DNA of 6,081 nucleotides from ANME-2 cluster archaeon (GCA_003601535.1 PIXW01000185.1:1-6081), one strand, 5' to 3'; positions 1 through 6,081 are shown, counted from the stretch's first letter. Notes: generated by a model from the sequence alone, not told the origin. A program made the numbers and translations.

Positions 1-936
1 CCCCTCCTCGATCGCATGAGCAGCAACATCTCCTGCGATCTTTCCCGCATCCATCGCATTGATGATGCCGCCACCTGTGAGCGGATCTGACTGGCGTGCC
101 GCATCGCCTGCCAGCATCAAGCCGGAAGCGACCGTCTGCTCCAGCGGACCTGATGTTGGAACGCCGCCGACCACGAATTCAATGATCTTACCATCATTGT
201 ATCGTGTCCGGACAAAATTTTTGAGCAGATCGACCGGACGTGCCGCATGTACGTCACCGCTGATGCCAAGTCCGATATTTGCGCACCGTTCGCCTTTCGG
301 AAAGACCCATGCGTATCCTGCCGGTGCTATCGTGCTGCCAAGATAGAATTCACAACGATCCTGATCGATATCGATATCCGCAACAAGGAACTGTGCGCAT
401 GTCTCGATACCGGAAGCCGGAAGCGTAGTATTGATACCTGCCCACCGTCCGATCTTGGATTCGACACCGTCCGCACCGATCACGATATCCGCGTGAATCT
501 TCTGTTCCCCGCCTATATGCAGAGCGGTGATACCTTTGACAAAACCGTCCTTGATGATGAGATCTGTTGCCCGTGTTTTGACAGATATCTCTGCTCCGGC
601 AAGTGCTGCCTCATCGGCAAGCGCACGGTCAAACACCTTGCGTTCGAGCACATATCCGACCTCTGCTCCTGAGAGATCCTCTGATAGTTCAACCATGGTG
701 CCATCCGGAGCAAAGATTCGGGAGCCTCTGACCTCAGCTGCGATCCACCGTTCATCAGGCTTTATATGCTTTTTGATCTGCGGTTTCCCGACACCTTCCG
801 CACATCTGACAGGATCTCCAATCTCCTGCCTCTTTTCGATCATCAGCACATCGAGCCCGTGCGTGGCAATGGTCTTTGCAGCGATAGAGCCAGCAGGTCC
901 AGCACCAACAACGATGACATCGTATCGATCCTTCAT
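1..936 (-). CDS. Geranylgeranyl reductase family FAD protein (digeranylgeranylglycerophospholipid reductase), C-terminus outside window
   Basis: The 312 visible residues read without a stop to the window edge. Family members are usually about 390-410 residues, so roughly 80-100 C-terminal residues are missing. Visible motifs are the Rossmann dinucleotide loop GAGPAG (residues 11-16) with the ribose-binding Glu34, the family signature PVRCAEGVG (42-50), GADGVES (154-160), the YAWVFPKG...ANIGLGI block (208-225) and the second flavin motif [15 protein letters not shown] (276-290). From family knowledge, such enzymes hydrogenate the double bonds of geranylgeranyl chains in archaeal ether lipids at the inner membrane face, with FAD and a low-potential electron donor. 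The ATG start is preceded by GAGGTG with 5 nt spacing and shares ATGA with the ferredoxin stop. In Methanosarcina acetivorans an adjacent ferredoxin is needed for full lipid saturation, which matches this layout. Some family members reduce other polyprenyl substrates, so the exact substrate is inferred. Confidence 0.93.
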   Translation of the reverse strand, partial: MKDRYDVIVVGAGPAGSIAAKTIATHGLDVLMIEKRQEIGDPVRCAEGVGKPQIKKHIKPDERWIAAEVRGSRIFAPDGTMVELSEDLSGAEVGYVLERKVFDRALADEAALAGAEISVKTRATDLIIKDGFVKGITALHIGGEQKIHADIVIGADGVESKIGRWAGINTTLPASGIETCAQFLVADIDIDQDRCEFYLGSTIAPAGYAWVFPKGERCANIGLGISGDVHAARPVDLLKNFVRTRYNDGKIIEFVVGGVPTSGPLEQTVASGLMLAGDAARQSDPLTGGGIINAMDAGKIAGDVAAHAIEEG

Positions 937-1094
937 TTCAGCACCTCGATTGCTCCGATAGGACATACTCTGGCACATGCCCCGCATTCGGTGCAGTTCT
1001 CTGCTATCTCAACCCATGTCTCGATCAGTTCAATCGCTCCGACCGGGCACACTGAAACACATGCGCCGCAGTATCCGCATTTGTATCGATCCAC
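933..1094 (-). CDS. Small 2[4Fe-4S] ferredoxin, probable electron donor to the adjacent geranylgeranyl reductase
   Basis: This short gene encodes 53 residues from the GTG at 1094. Two classical cluster motifs are visible: [12 protein letters not shown] (Cys 6, 9, 12, 16) and [12 protein letters not shown] (Cys 34, 37, 40, 44), each followed by a (V/I)GAIE strand, so it should carry two [4Fe-4S] clusters as a soluble low-potential carrier. The stop overlaps the reductase start as ATGA, so the two proteins are probably made together, and the reductase is the likely partner. The start is uncertain. GGGAGGAG at 1116-1109 lies 14 nt from the GTG but only 5 nt from an in-frame ATA at 1103. Starting at ATA would add three residues and give an N-terminus [10 protein letters not shown], the usual form for such ferredoxins. 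The Cys ligands are intact under either start. Confidence 0.9.
   Translation of the reverse strand: MDRYKCGYCGACVSVCPVGAIELIETWVEIAENCTECGACARVCPIGAIEVLK
942..947 (-). promoter_or_regulatory. Ribosome binding site of the geranylgeranyl reductase
   Basis: GAGGTG lies 5 nt upstream of the ATG at 936, inside the last codons of the ferredoxin. It supports this start and translation coupled to the ferredoxin. Confidence 0.6.
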
Positions 1095-1099
1095 GCTGA

Positions 1100-2986
1100 T
1101 TATAGTAACTCCTCCCTGATCTTTTCTGTAAGTATTCTGCTGATCAGCTTGCCATCCGCTCTGCCGCGCAGGTTCTGCATCACCACCCCCATCAGCGGAC
1201 CGAGTGCGCCCTCTCCACGTTCGTGGACAAAATCACTCCGCTCGGAAACAACCGCTGCGATCACACGCTCGATCTGTTCCTCAGTCATACCGGTGAGACC
1301 GAGGCTTGCTGCCACATCCGCAACCGTACGATCAGGCTCTTTTGCAAGCAGACGCAATGTATCGATGATCCCTTCCTTTGCAATCGTGCCATCCGATATT
1401 AATCCGAATAACTCTAAAAAGTGTTTATTTTTTAATTGTTCGATTGGAATGCCTTCCTTTCGCAGTTCGGTCAGGGTCGCGGTCAGGGTTCGCACCACCA
1501 GTGTAGCATCCACAGCAACCGAATTTATGACATCTTCAAAGACGTTCAGATATCTGGAATATACTATCTTCTGCGCCAGATCCTCTGAAAGTTTGTATTC
1601 CCGGATATAACGATTTTTTTTATCAGAGAGCAACTCAGGGACGGTTATTTTATCGATTCTTCCGGATATCGGAACTGGCGGAACATCGGTCTCAGGGTAC
1701 ATCCGCGCTGCGCCCGGGAGCGGTCGCAGATATGCGGTACTGCCATCCGCAAGCATTTTTCGCGTCTCATCGGGAATACCGATCATCGCCTGCTCTGCTC
1801 TCGCCCTAACTTCACCTAATGCAGCAACCGCCTGATCGCGCATATCAGCGACGATAACAACACAATCCCCTGGCTCTGCGCCAGCAGCAGTGCGCAATGC
1901 CAGAACCTCCTCCTCTGTGATTCCATACGCAGGCAGTTCATCGGTGTGAAATATCCCGCCAACCCCTGCTTTCTTTGCTCGATCCGAGAATTCCGATCCG
2001 AGACGTCTGCCCGGCTGAATCTCCTTTCCAACCATACCTGCAAACCCGTGAAGACGTAGAGCAAGCACGCATCCTTTCCTGATTGCGCGTTTGATGATCG
2101 GAGATCTGGTATTTTGAAAGATATGCGTCACATCCGCGATCTCACCAACAGATGCATTCCTCTCTCGCAGTTCATCTCTTATCTCAAGCAGTCTGCTCTG
2201 ACGCAGTGCTTCATACTCCACGATCGTCTCGATCAGATCAAGCTCCTGAACCCCCTTTACCTCAACCCTTGCACCCTCTGCGATCGAGATGTTGATATCC
2301 TGCCGGATCGTTCCGATTCCCCGCTTCACAGCACCAGTTGACCGGAGGATCATTCCGATCTGCTCGGCAGACTCTCTTGCATGGGCTGGCGTTGTGATGT
2401 CAGGAGCGGTGCCAATCTCAACCAGGGGAATTCCCAGACGGTCCAGCGAGAATACGACCGCACCTTTCCTCTCCTCAACCCGCTGGCAAGCCTCCTCTTC
2501 GAGGCACAGCACATCCACGCCAACCCTGCCCTGCGACGTCTCGAAGTATCCACCGGTTGCAACGAGTGATGTGCGCTGGAATCCTGTGGTGTTTGAGCCG
2601 TCGATCACGATCTTGCGCATGGTATGGATCAGATCGACAGGAGTCATATTGAATAATCTGGCGATTGTGAGCGTGATATCGATCGCCTCCTCATTCAATT
2701 CGCGCGGCGGCTCTTCATCGTTCTCAACAAGACAGGTGCTCGGATATGCCTTGTATATGAACTTCCGGATGATTTTTGCCTCTTCAAGCGCTGCCCGATC
2801 TGTTTTCCCCATCTCGCTCTGTGTCGGCCGCAGATAACGATAAAACTCATAATTCGATTCGTTTGTGTCTCTTAATAGTGTCGGGCATCTGCAGAACAGT
2901 TTATGTTTTGTGTCAAGTTGCTGGTGAATCTCCAGTCCGGCTTTTAACCCAAGTTTTTTGTAATCGAGATTCAGGGTGTTAGTCAT
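1100..2986 (-). CDS. gatE: Glutamyl-tRNA(Gln) amidotransferase subunit E (archaeal GatDE)
   Basis: GatE partners with the asparaginase-like GatD to convert mischarged Glu-tRNA(Gln) to Gln-tRNA(Gln) in the cytoplasm. GatE binds the tRNA and performs the kinase and transamidation steps. The 628 residues match the usual family length. The GatB-type cradle is visible as GLEIHQQL (17-24), KLFCRCP (29-35, possible metal-binding Cys pair), HTMRKIVIDGSNTTGFQRT (121-139), LEEEACQ (162-168), SLDRLGIPLVEIG (180-192), IRQDINISI (228-236) and VEVKGVQELDLIE (242-253). About residues 280-410 are the AspRS-like insertion that distinguishes GatE from GatB. LPGAARMYPETDVPP spans 423-437, and a YqeY-type tail ends in GPLMGVVMQNLRGRADGKLIS (596-616). 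The start at 2986 leaves eight residues before the conserved YKKLGLKAGLEIH. An in-frame ATG at 3022 would add 12 residues and deepen the overlap with the HAD gene to 44 nt. Neither start has a clear Shine-Dalgarno. GatD is not in the window. Confidence 0.96.
   Translation of the reverse strand: MTNTLNLDYKKLGLKAGLEIHQQLDTKHKLFCRCPTLLRDTNESNYEFYRYLRPTQSEMGKTDRAALEEAKIIRKFIYKAYPSTCLVENDEEPPRELNEEAIDITLTIARLFNMTPVDLIHTMRKIVIDGSNTTGFQRTSLVATGGYFETSQGRVGVDVLCLEEEACQRVEERKGAVVFSLDRLGIPLVEIGTAPDITTPAHARESAEQIGMILRSTGAVKRGIGTIRQDINISIAEGARVEVKGVQELDLIETIVEYEALRQSRLLEIRDELRERNASVGEIADVTHIFQNTRSPIIKRAIRKGCVLALRLHGFAGMVGKEIQPGRRLGSEFSDRAKKAGVGGIFHTDELPAYGITEEEVLALRTAAGAEPGDCVVIVADMRDQAVAALGEVRARAEQAMIGIPDETRKMLADGSTAYLRPLPGAARMYPETDVPPVPISGRIDKITVPELLSDKKNRYIREYKLSEDLAQKIVYSRYLNVFEDVINSVAVDATLVVRTLTATLTELRKEGIPIEQLKNKHFLELFGLISDGTIAKEGIIDTLRLLAKEPDRTVADVAASLGLTGMTEEQIERVIAAVVSERSDFVHERGEGALGPLMGVVMQNLRGRADGKLISRILTEKIREELL
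1109..1116 (-). promoter_or_regulatory. Strong Shine-Dalgarno that decides the ferredoxin start
   Basis: GGGAGGAG is a near-perfect match to the anti-Shine-Dalgarno and lies within the last codons of gatE. Its 3' end is 5 nt from the ATA at 1103-1101 and 14 nt from the GTG at 1094. The optimal spacing points to the ATA rather than the GTG. Part of the match is also required by the gatE codons for Arg-Glu-Glu, so chance cannot be wholly excluded. Confidence 0.6.
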
Positions 2987-3839
2987 CTGTTTTGAGTGGA
3001 CTGTTTTGGTATATAACCGCATCGTCTATAGCAGATCTACGATTCCATTTTCGAATGGCATGTGGAAGTTCTGATATGTCAGGTATAATTATATCCGCAG
3101 CATCGCATAATTTTTTCAACTTATCAGAACACTGCTGCATCGTCAGCACCCCGACATCCGCTGCTCTGATCGCACGGAGGTCGTTGATCTCATCGCCGAC
3201 CATGACCACGCAGTCATAGTGTTCCTTGAGATCCTTGACCAGACGTTCCTTTATGATCGGGGTTGCTACCGGAAACACATTCTCCCGTGGAATGTTCAGA
3301 TGCTCCGCAAGAACCGATAGATTTCGCATACTGTCGCCTGATGCGATGTAGATGTCTGCGCAACCCTTGAGTTGGGCTATCGTAGATTCTACGTCGTCAA
3401 ACAGTTTTCCGCCTGAGCATACCACATATTCAATCGCTCCTGTTGGTACGTCGATGACAAATCCGGTTCCGATGTATAAGACGTTTTTGCACTTTTTTCT
3501 CACTGCTGACAACACATCACAGAGATCGGAGACATGAGCATCCCCTGAACCACAATCCAGCATATTCCTGACATCGTCGGTTGTGATATCATCGCTCGCG
3601 CAGCCGATATTTATATTGATATTATTTTCTGCAAGAAACTGCTGCAGAGTCTGGTCTGGTGGGTGGTTGAACACCACATCCGGAGGCGTGTCGATAGCAA
3701 CGAGTGCCTGCGACCTGCGAACCAGATGTAGAGTGACCGTGTCATACAACATCTCTCCTGTTCTGATATCCTTTGCCACCCTGTACGTATGCATCAATGT
3801 ACCTGATGAATCGAAAACGATCGCAACGCGGTGAGTCAT
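2979..3839 (-). CDS. HAD-superfamily protein with P-type-ATPase-like motifs, function unknown
   Basis: From the ATG at 3839 this encodes 286 residues with no membrane segment. HAD motifs are in order: motif I VFDSSGTL (8-15, nucleophile Asp10), motif II IASGDS (165-170), motif III a Lys near 197-203, and motif IV GDEIND (215-220). The residue two after the nucleophile is Ser12, not the Asp of typical phosphatases. DSSGT / SGD / GDEIND resembles the DKTGT / TGD / GDGxND set of P-type ATPases, so a soluble phosphatase or phosphotransferase with slowed hydrolysis is possible. Residues 16-150 form a long insertion that I cannot assign. The stop overlaps gatE by 8 nt (ATGACTAA). I chose 3839 because the longer frame to 3941 runs through a TATA-like promoter and adds 34 residues before the first core strand. 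An ATG at 3851 is a possible alternative. The HAD assignment is firm, but the substrate is unknown. Confidence 0.85.
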   Translation of the reverse strand: MTHRVAIVFDSSGTLMHTYRVAKDIRTGEMLYDTVTLHLVRRSQALVAIDTPPDVVFNHPPDQTLQQFLAENNININIGCASDDITTDDVRNMLDCGSGDAHVSDLCDVLSAVRKKCKNVLYIGTGFVIDVPTGAIEYVVCSGGKLFDDVESTIAQLKGCADIYIASGDSMRNLSVLAEHLNIPRENVFPVATPIIKERLVKDLKEHYDCVVMVGDEINDLRAIRAADVGVLTMQQCSDKLKKLCDAADIIIPDISELPHAIRKWNRRSAIDDAVIYQNSPLKTDD

Positions 3840-3866
3840 CTGTACTAACATGACTGCTAACTCTGG

Positions 3867-3880
3867 TATTAATAGTTTTC
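3867..3880 (-). promoter_or_regulatory. Candidate archaeal promoter (BRE + TATA) for the HAD-gatE-ferredoxin-reductase operon
   Basis: On the minus strand GAAAAC (3880-3875, BRE-like) is followed directly by TATTAATA (3874-3867, TATA-like). Transcription starting about 26 nt downstream of the TATA centre would begin around 3844, only a few nt before the ATG at 3839, giving a nearly leaderless mRNA. This fits the lack of a Shine-Dalgarno at that ATG. The TATA element is itself palindromic, so the direction rests on the BRE and on the gene context. Confidence 0.45.
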
Positions 3881-4240
3881 TTGATTCGAGGCTGTCACGC
3901 CATCTGGTGTTGGCGTCGTTTTGAAGATGCTGTTCATTCAAATCTCGTGCCGACTGCTTCGGATGTGGGCAAACGAAAACAGACGAATTTCAACTCAACA
4001 CCACGTAATGTGACAGTCCCCTTGATTCATGGCGTCCGTGATAAAATCAGCACCAAGAGATCACGGATGACGGCAAATGCACACGAATTTGCCTGCCACA
4101 AAATCCGAGTGTTTTCACTTAAAGATCGTGCACCTGCCCAAATATTATACGGGGTTCTTAAACGGATCCAACGTCACAGACAGCCAGTGATCTATCGTAT
4201 TCGTTTCTGATAATATCTCCGCTTCAAAAATTCTTCCGCG
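3881..4240. other. Intergenic stretch without a supportable gene
   Basis: About 360 bases lie between the thermosome terminator and the operon promoter. I see no tRNA, no known RNA and no recognisable protein. The plus strand is open from 3881 to 4210 (109 codons from a TTG), but it has no Shine-Dalgarno, no recognisable domain and an Arg/His-rich composition, so I do not call it a gene. The region carries a perfect 8-bp inverted repeat (4035-4042 with 4060-4067) and two copies of ACGAATTT exactly 100 nt apart (3983 and 4083), which may be chance. Confidence 0.5.
4035..4067. repeat. Short inverted repeat (possible RNA hairpin)
   Basis: TCCGTGAT at 4035-4042 is the exact reverse complement of ATCACGGA at 4060-4067, with a 17-nt loop. 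On the plus strand the stem extends by a G-U and a C-G pair (4034/4068 and 4033/4069); on the minus strand the first of these is a C-A mismatch. It lies about 200 nt from both flanking genes. An 8-bp match in a region this size could arise by chance. Confidence 0.3.
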
Positions 4241-4275
4241 TAGAAAAAATAGAAGAGCACGGGGGATTCCCGCGC
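4241..4275 (-). terminator. Intrinsic-type terminator of the thermosome gene
   Basis: Starting 2 nt after the thermosome TAA, the minus strand can form a 7-bp stem (GCGCGGG pairing with CCCGTGC, one G-U) around the loop AATCC. After TCTTCTA comes T6 (4249-4244) and then TCTA. Archaeal RNA polymerase terminates mainly at T-tracts, so the T6 probably matters most and the hairpin may protect the 3' end. Confidence 0.6.
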
Positions 4276-4277
4276 TT

Positions 4278-5936
4278 TTAGTACATACCTTCCATGCCAC
4301 CCATGCCTTCCATGCCGCCTGGTGGCATACCACCGCCGCCTGGTGGCATCGCTTCTCCCTTGGATGCGATCACATCATCGATCCGCAGGATCATTACCGC
4401 GGATTCCGCAGCAGAACTGATTGCCTGTGTTTTGACACGCAGGGGCTCAACAATTCCGGCTTTCCACATATCAATGACCTCACCTGTGTATACATTGAGT
4501 CCTGCATGAATATTGCCGTCCTTGTGCTGGCTCGTCATCTCGACCAGTTTATCGATCGGATCAAGCCCTGCATTCTCAGCGAGTGTTCTCGGGATGATCT
4601 CGAGAGCGTCTGCGAATGCACCCACTGCCAGCTGTTCCCTGCCTGTCAGACTGTTCGCATACTCACGCAGTCTCAGTGAGAGTTCGACCTCTGGCGAGCC
4701 GCCGCCTGCTACAAGTTTCCCATCCTCTATCGTAACGCCCACAACACGCAGAGCATCATGCAGCGCACGCTCAAGTCCATCAACTACATGCTCGGTTCCG
4801 CCGCGCAGTATCAGCGAGACTGCCATCGGATTCTTGCATCCGGTGACGAAGATCATGTTTCCGCCGCCGATCTTCCGCTCCTCGACCAGATCTGCAGTGC
4901 CAAGATCGCTCTTCTCGATCTCATCGAGATTCGTGATGTTCTTTGCACCGGTCGCTTTGGATAGTTTGTCGATGTCGCTCTTCTTGACCCTGCGAACAGC
5001 CATAACCCCTGCTTTCGCGAGGAAATGCTGTGCCATGTCATCGATCCCCTTCTGGCAGAAGATGACGTTTGCACCGCTGTCTACCACTTTCCCGACCATG
5101 TCCCGCAGCATCTTCTCTTCCTGATCCAGGAATGACTGAAGCTGGTCAGGTGATGTAATCTGAATCTCTGCATCGACCTCAGTGTCCTTCAGTTCGATTG
5201 CTGTGCTCAAGAGTGCGATCTTTGCATTCTCGATCTTCTTTGGCATATTCGGATGTACCCGCTCCTTGTCGATGATCATTCCACTGATCAGTTCGGAATC
5301 CTCGACACCGCCACCAACCTTCTTTTCAACCTTGATGTTCTCGATATCGACAACCATCTTGCCGTCGGTATCCTCTGCAACCGATCGAACAGAATCGACA
5401 CAGAGTTTGGCAAGTTTGTCCCTTGCTCCTTCGACTCCTTTTCCTGTCATCGCGGTGTTTGCGATATCGATGAGCATCTGTTCATCATCTGGTGAGACAT
5501 CGGTCGCGATCGATGCCAGTATCTCATCGGCTTTCATTGCCGCAAGCCTGTAACCTGATGCGATGATCGTTGGATGCACATCCTTGTCCAGCAGTTCCTC
5601 TGACATCTTAAGTAATTCGCCAGTCAGAACAGCAGCAGATGTCGTACCATCTCCAACCTCATCGTCCTGTGTCTTTGAAACCTCCACGACCATCTTTGCT
5701 GCGGGATGTTCGATATCCATCTCTTTTAAGATGGTGACGCCATCATTGGTGATGACGATATCGCCGAGTGAGTCCACAAGCATCTTGTCCATTCCTTTTG
5801 GCCCAAGCGTGGTGCGTACCGCAGCAGCGACTGCTTTTGCAGCCATGATGTTCGAGTTCTGCGCATCTTTTCCGCGTGTTCTCTCGCTTCCTTCACGCAA
5901 AATGAATATTGGCTGTCCTCCAAGTTGTCCTGCCAT
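4278..5936 (-). CDS. ths: Thermosome subunit (group II chaperonin, Hsp60/CCT family)
   Basis: This is a complete 552-residue ATP-dependent cytosolic chaperonin subunit, which assembles into two stacked rings with built-in helical lids and folds proteins. Equatorial-domain motifs are [10 protein letters not shown] (44-53), NDGVTIL (64-70) and GDGTTSAAV (95-103), with a second half from HDALRVV (393-399) and [10 protein letters not shown] (411-420). Asp65 and Asp394 correspond to the two catalytic aspartates mutated in the Thermococcus KS-1 chaperonin. The intermediate and apical domains lie between about 145 and 400. The C-terminus is a Gly/Met/Pro-rich tail (530-552) of the type that projects into the cavity. 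The ATG at 5936 gives the canonical [13 protein letters not shown] start, with GTGAGGT 10 nt upstream. The gene has its own promoter and terminator, so it is probably monocistronic. Archaea often have two or more paralogues, so whether this is alpha or beta cannot be said. Confidence 0.98.
   Translation of the reverse strand: MAGQLGGQPIFILREGSERTRGKDAQNSNIMAAKAVAAAVRTTLGPKGMDKMLVDSLGDIVITNDGVTILKEMDIEHPAAKMVVEVSKTQDDEVGDGTTSAAVLTGELLKMSEELLDKDVHPTIIASGYRLAAMKADEILASIATDVSPDDEQMLIDIANTAMTGKGVEGARDKLAKLCVDSVRSVAEDTDGKMVVDIENIKVEKKVGGGVEDSELISGMIIDKERVHPNMPKKIENAKIALLSTAIELKDTEVDAEIQITSPDQLQSFLDQEEKMLRDMVGKVVDSGANVIFCQKGIDDMAQHFLAKAGVMAVRRVKKSDIDKLSKATGAKNITNLDEIEKSDLGTADLVEERKIGGGNMIFVTGCKNPMAVSLILRGGTEHVVDGLERALHDALRVVGVTIEDGKLVAGGGSPEVELSLRLREYANSLTGREQLAVGAFADALEIIPRTLAENAGLDPIDKLVEMTSQHKDGNIHAGLNVYTGEVIDMWKAGIVEPLRVKTQAISSAAESAVMILRIDDVIASKGEAMPPGGGGMPPGGMEGMGGMEGMY
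4281..4349 (-). repeat. Gly/Met-rich C-terminal repeat of the thermosome
   Basis: The last 23 codons encode [21 protein letters not shown] and MY, a 7-residue period. At DNA level the 15-mer GCCGCCTGGTGGCAT (plus strand) occurs at 4314-4328 and again at 4335-4349, 21 nt apart. Flexible GGM tails are typical of chaperonins. The DNA repeat could allow length variation by slippage in whole codons. Confidence 0.8.
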
Positions 5937-5946
5937 TTTTTATCAT

Positions 5947-5953
5947 ACCTCAC
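5947..5953 (-). promoter_or_regulatory. Ribosome binding site of the thermosome gene
   Basis: GTGAGGT is 10 nt upstream of the ATG at 5936, separated by an A-rich spacer. It fixes the start at MAGQLGG. Confidence 0.65.
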
Positions 5954-6010
5954 TTTATTCGTGTAGTGACCCTGGATAATAACAAGGTCAAGAAATCAGT
6001 GATAGTACTT

Positions 6011-6026
6011 CTATAAAAGGTTTACG
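6011..6026 (-). promoter_or_regulatory. Candidate BRE/TATA promoter of the thermosome gene
   Basis: The minus strand reads CGTAAACC (6026-6019, BRE-like) followed by TTTTATAG (6018-6011, TATA-like). A start about 25 nt downstream would fall near 5990 and give a leader of about 50 nt containing the Shine-Dalgarno. An alternative AT-rich element, TTTAAAA, lies near 6066-6072 but would give a much longer leader. Confidence 0.55.
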
Positions 6027-6044
6027 GTGTAGTAAGGATGTTAC
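6022..6044. promoter_or_regulatory. Candidate operator: alternating TTAC/GTAA half-sites at the thermosome promoter
   Basis: On the plus strand TTAC (6022-6025), N6, GTAA (6032-6035), N5, TTAC (6041-6044) form two overlapping dyads, with TTACG repeated 19 nt apart. The cluster overlaps the BRE and extends upstream of the TATA box, a suitable place for an activator or for a repressor that blocks TFB. It is not identical to the published Archaeoglobus HSR1 palindrome (CTAAC-N5-GTTAG), although the 5-nt spacer is similar. The motif is short, so confidence is low. Confidence 0.35.
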
Positions 6045-6081
6045 GAAATTCTGGTATTGACGAATGTTTTAAAGATTTTTA

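Noticed and set aside
247..672. Plus-strand frame of 141 residues, Cys-rich
   Set aside because: It is antisense to the geranylgeranyl reductase, whose flavin motifs fix the coding strand. The cysteines do not form a recognisable metal motif.
2289..2837. Plus-strand frame of 182 residues
   Set aside because: It is antisense to conserved gatE motifs. Its composition is typical of a shadow frame.
3892..4016. CTGTCAC and GTGACAG as a long-range inverted repeat, and paired ACGAATTT copies 100 nt apart
   Set aside because: Matches of 7-8 bases with loops of about 100 nt are expected by chance. There is no further similarity around them and no sign of a mobile element or CRISPR.
3881..4210. Plus-strand open frame of 109 residues from a TTG
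   Set aside because: There is no Shine-Dalgarno, no domain I recognise, an odd Arg/His-rich composition and opposite orientation to all neighbours. It is kept only as an observation.
4145..4333. Minus-strand 62-residue frame across the thermosome end
   Set aside because: It overlaps the thermosome tail in another frame and runs through the terminator, so it is a shadow frame.
4513..5124. Plus-strand frame of 203 residues
   Set aside because: It is a Ser/Pro/Thr-rich antisense shadow of the thermosome gene with no ribosome site.
6011..6018. The same TATA element read as a plus-strand promoter (TATAAAAGG)
   Set aside because: The BRE-like sequence lies on the side that directs minus-strand transcription, and no plus-strand gene follows.

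Overview
This window is archaeal. Three of its genes belong to lineages that bacteria lack: a group II chaperonin (thermosome), the GatE subunit of the archaea-specific GatDE tRNA amidotransferase, and a geranylgeranyl reductase of archaeal lipid synthesis. GC content is moderate, CTAG appears to be absent, and a ferredoxin gene sits directly beside the lipid reductase, as described for Methanosarcina. This suggests a methanogen-related euryarchaeon (Methanosarcinales or ANME/Syntrophoarchaeum-like), but the genus cannot be fixed from this sequence alone.

Every supported gene is on the minus strand, so transcription runs from high to low coordinates. Positions 6081-5937 hold the thermosome leader, with a TATA/BRE-type promoter, a cluster of TTAC/GTAA half-sites and a good Shine-Dalgarno. 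Positions 5936-4278 encode a complete 552-residue thermosome subunit with the usual Gly/Met-rich tail, followed at once by a hairpin plus T-tract terminator. Positions 4240-3881 contain no gene I can support, but do carry a short inverted repeat and, at the low end, a promoter for the next unit.

Positions 3839-1 look like one tightly packed operon: a HAD-superfamily protein with P-type-ATPase-like catalytic motifs, gatE, a 53-56 residue 2[4Fe-4S] ferredoxin, and a geranylgeranyl reductase that runs off the window after 312 residues. Neighbours overlap at every junction (8 nt HAD/gatE, stop/start contact gatE/ferredoxin, ATGA ferredoxin/reductase), which implies translational coupling. The last two genes form a functional pair: the ferredoxin most likely feeds electrons to the FAD enzyme that saturates the isoprenoid chains of membrane lipids. 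GatE with GatD (not in the window) makes Gln-tRNA(Gln). The role of the HAD protein is unknown.

No complete new system is visible. The points most worth a second look are the probable ATA start of the ferredoxin, the HAD protein with an altered motif I locked to gatE, the candidate operator at the thermosome promoter, and a roughly three-fold excess of GATC.
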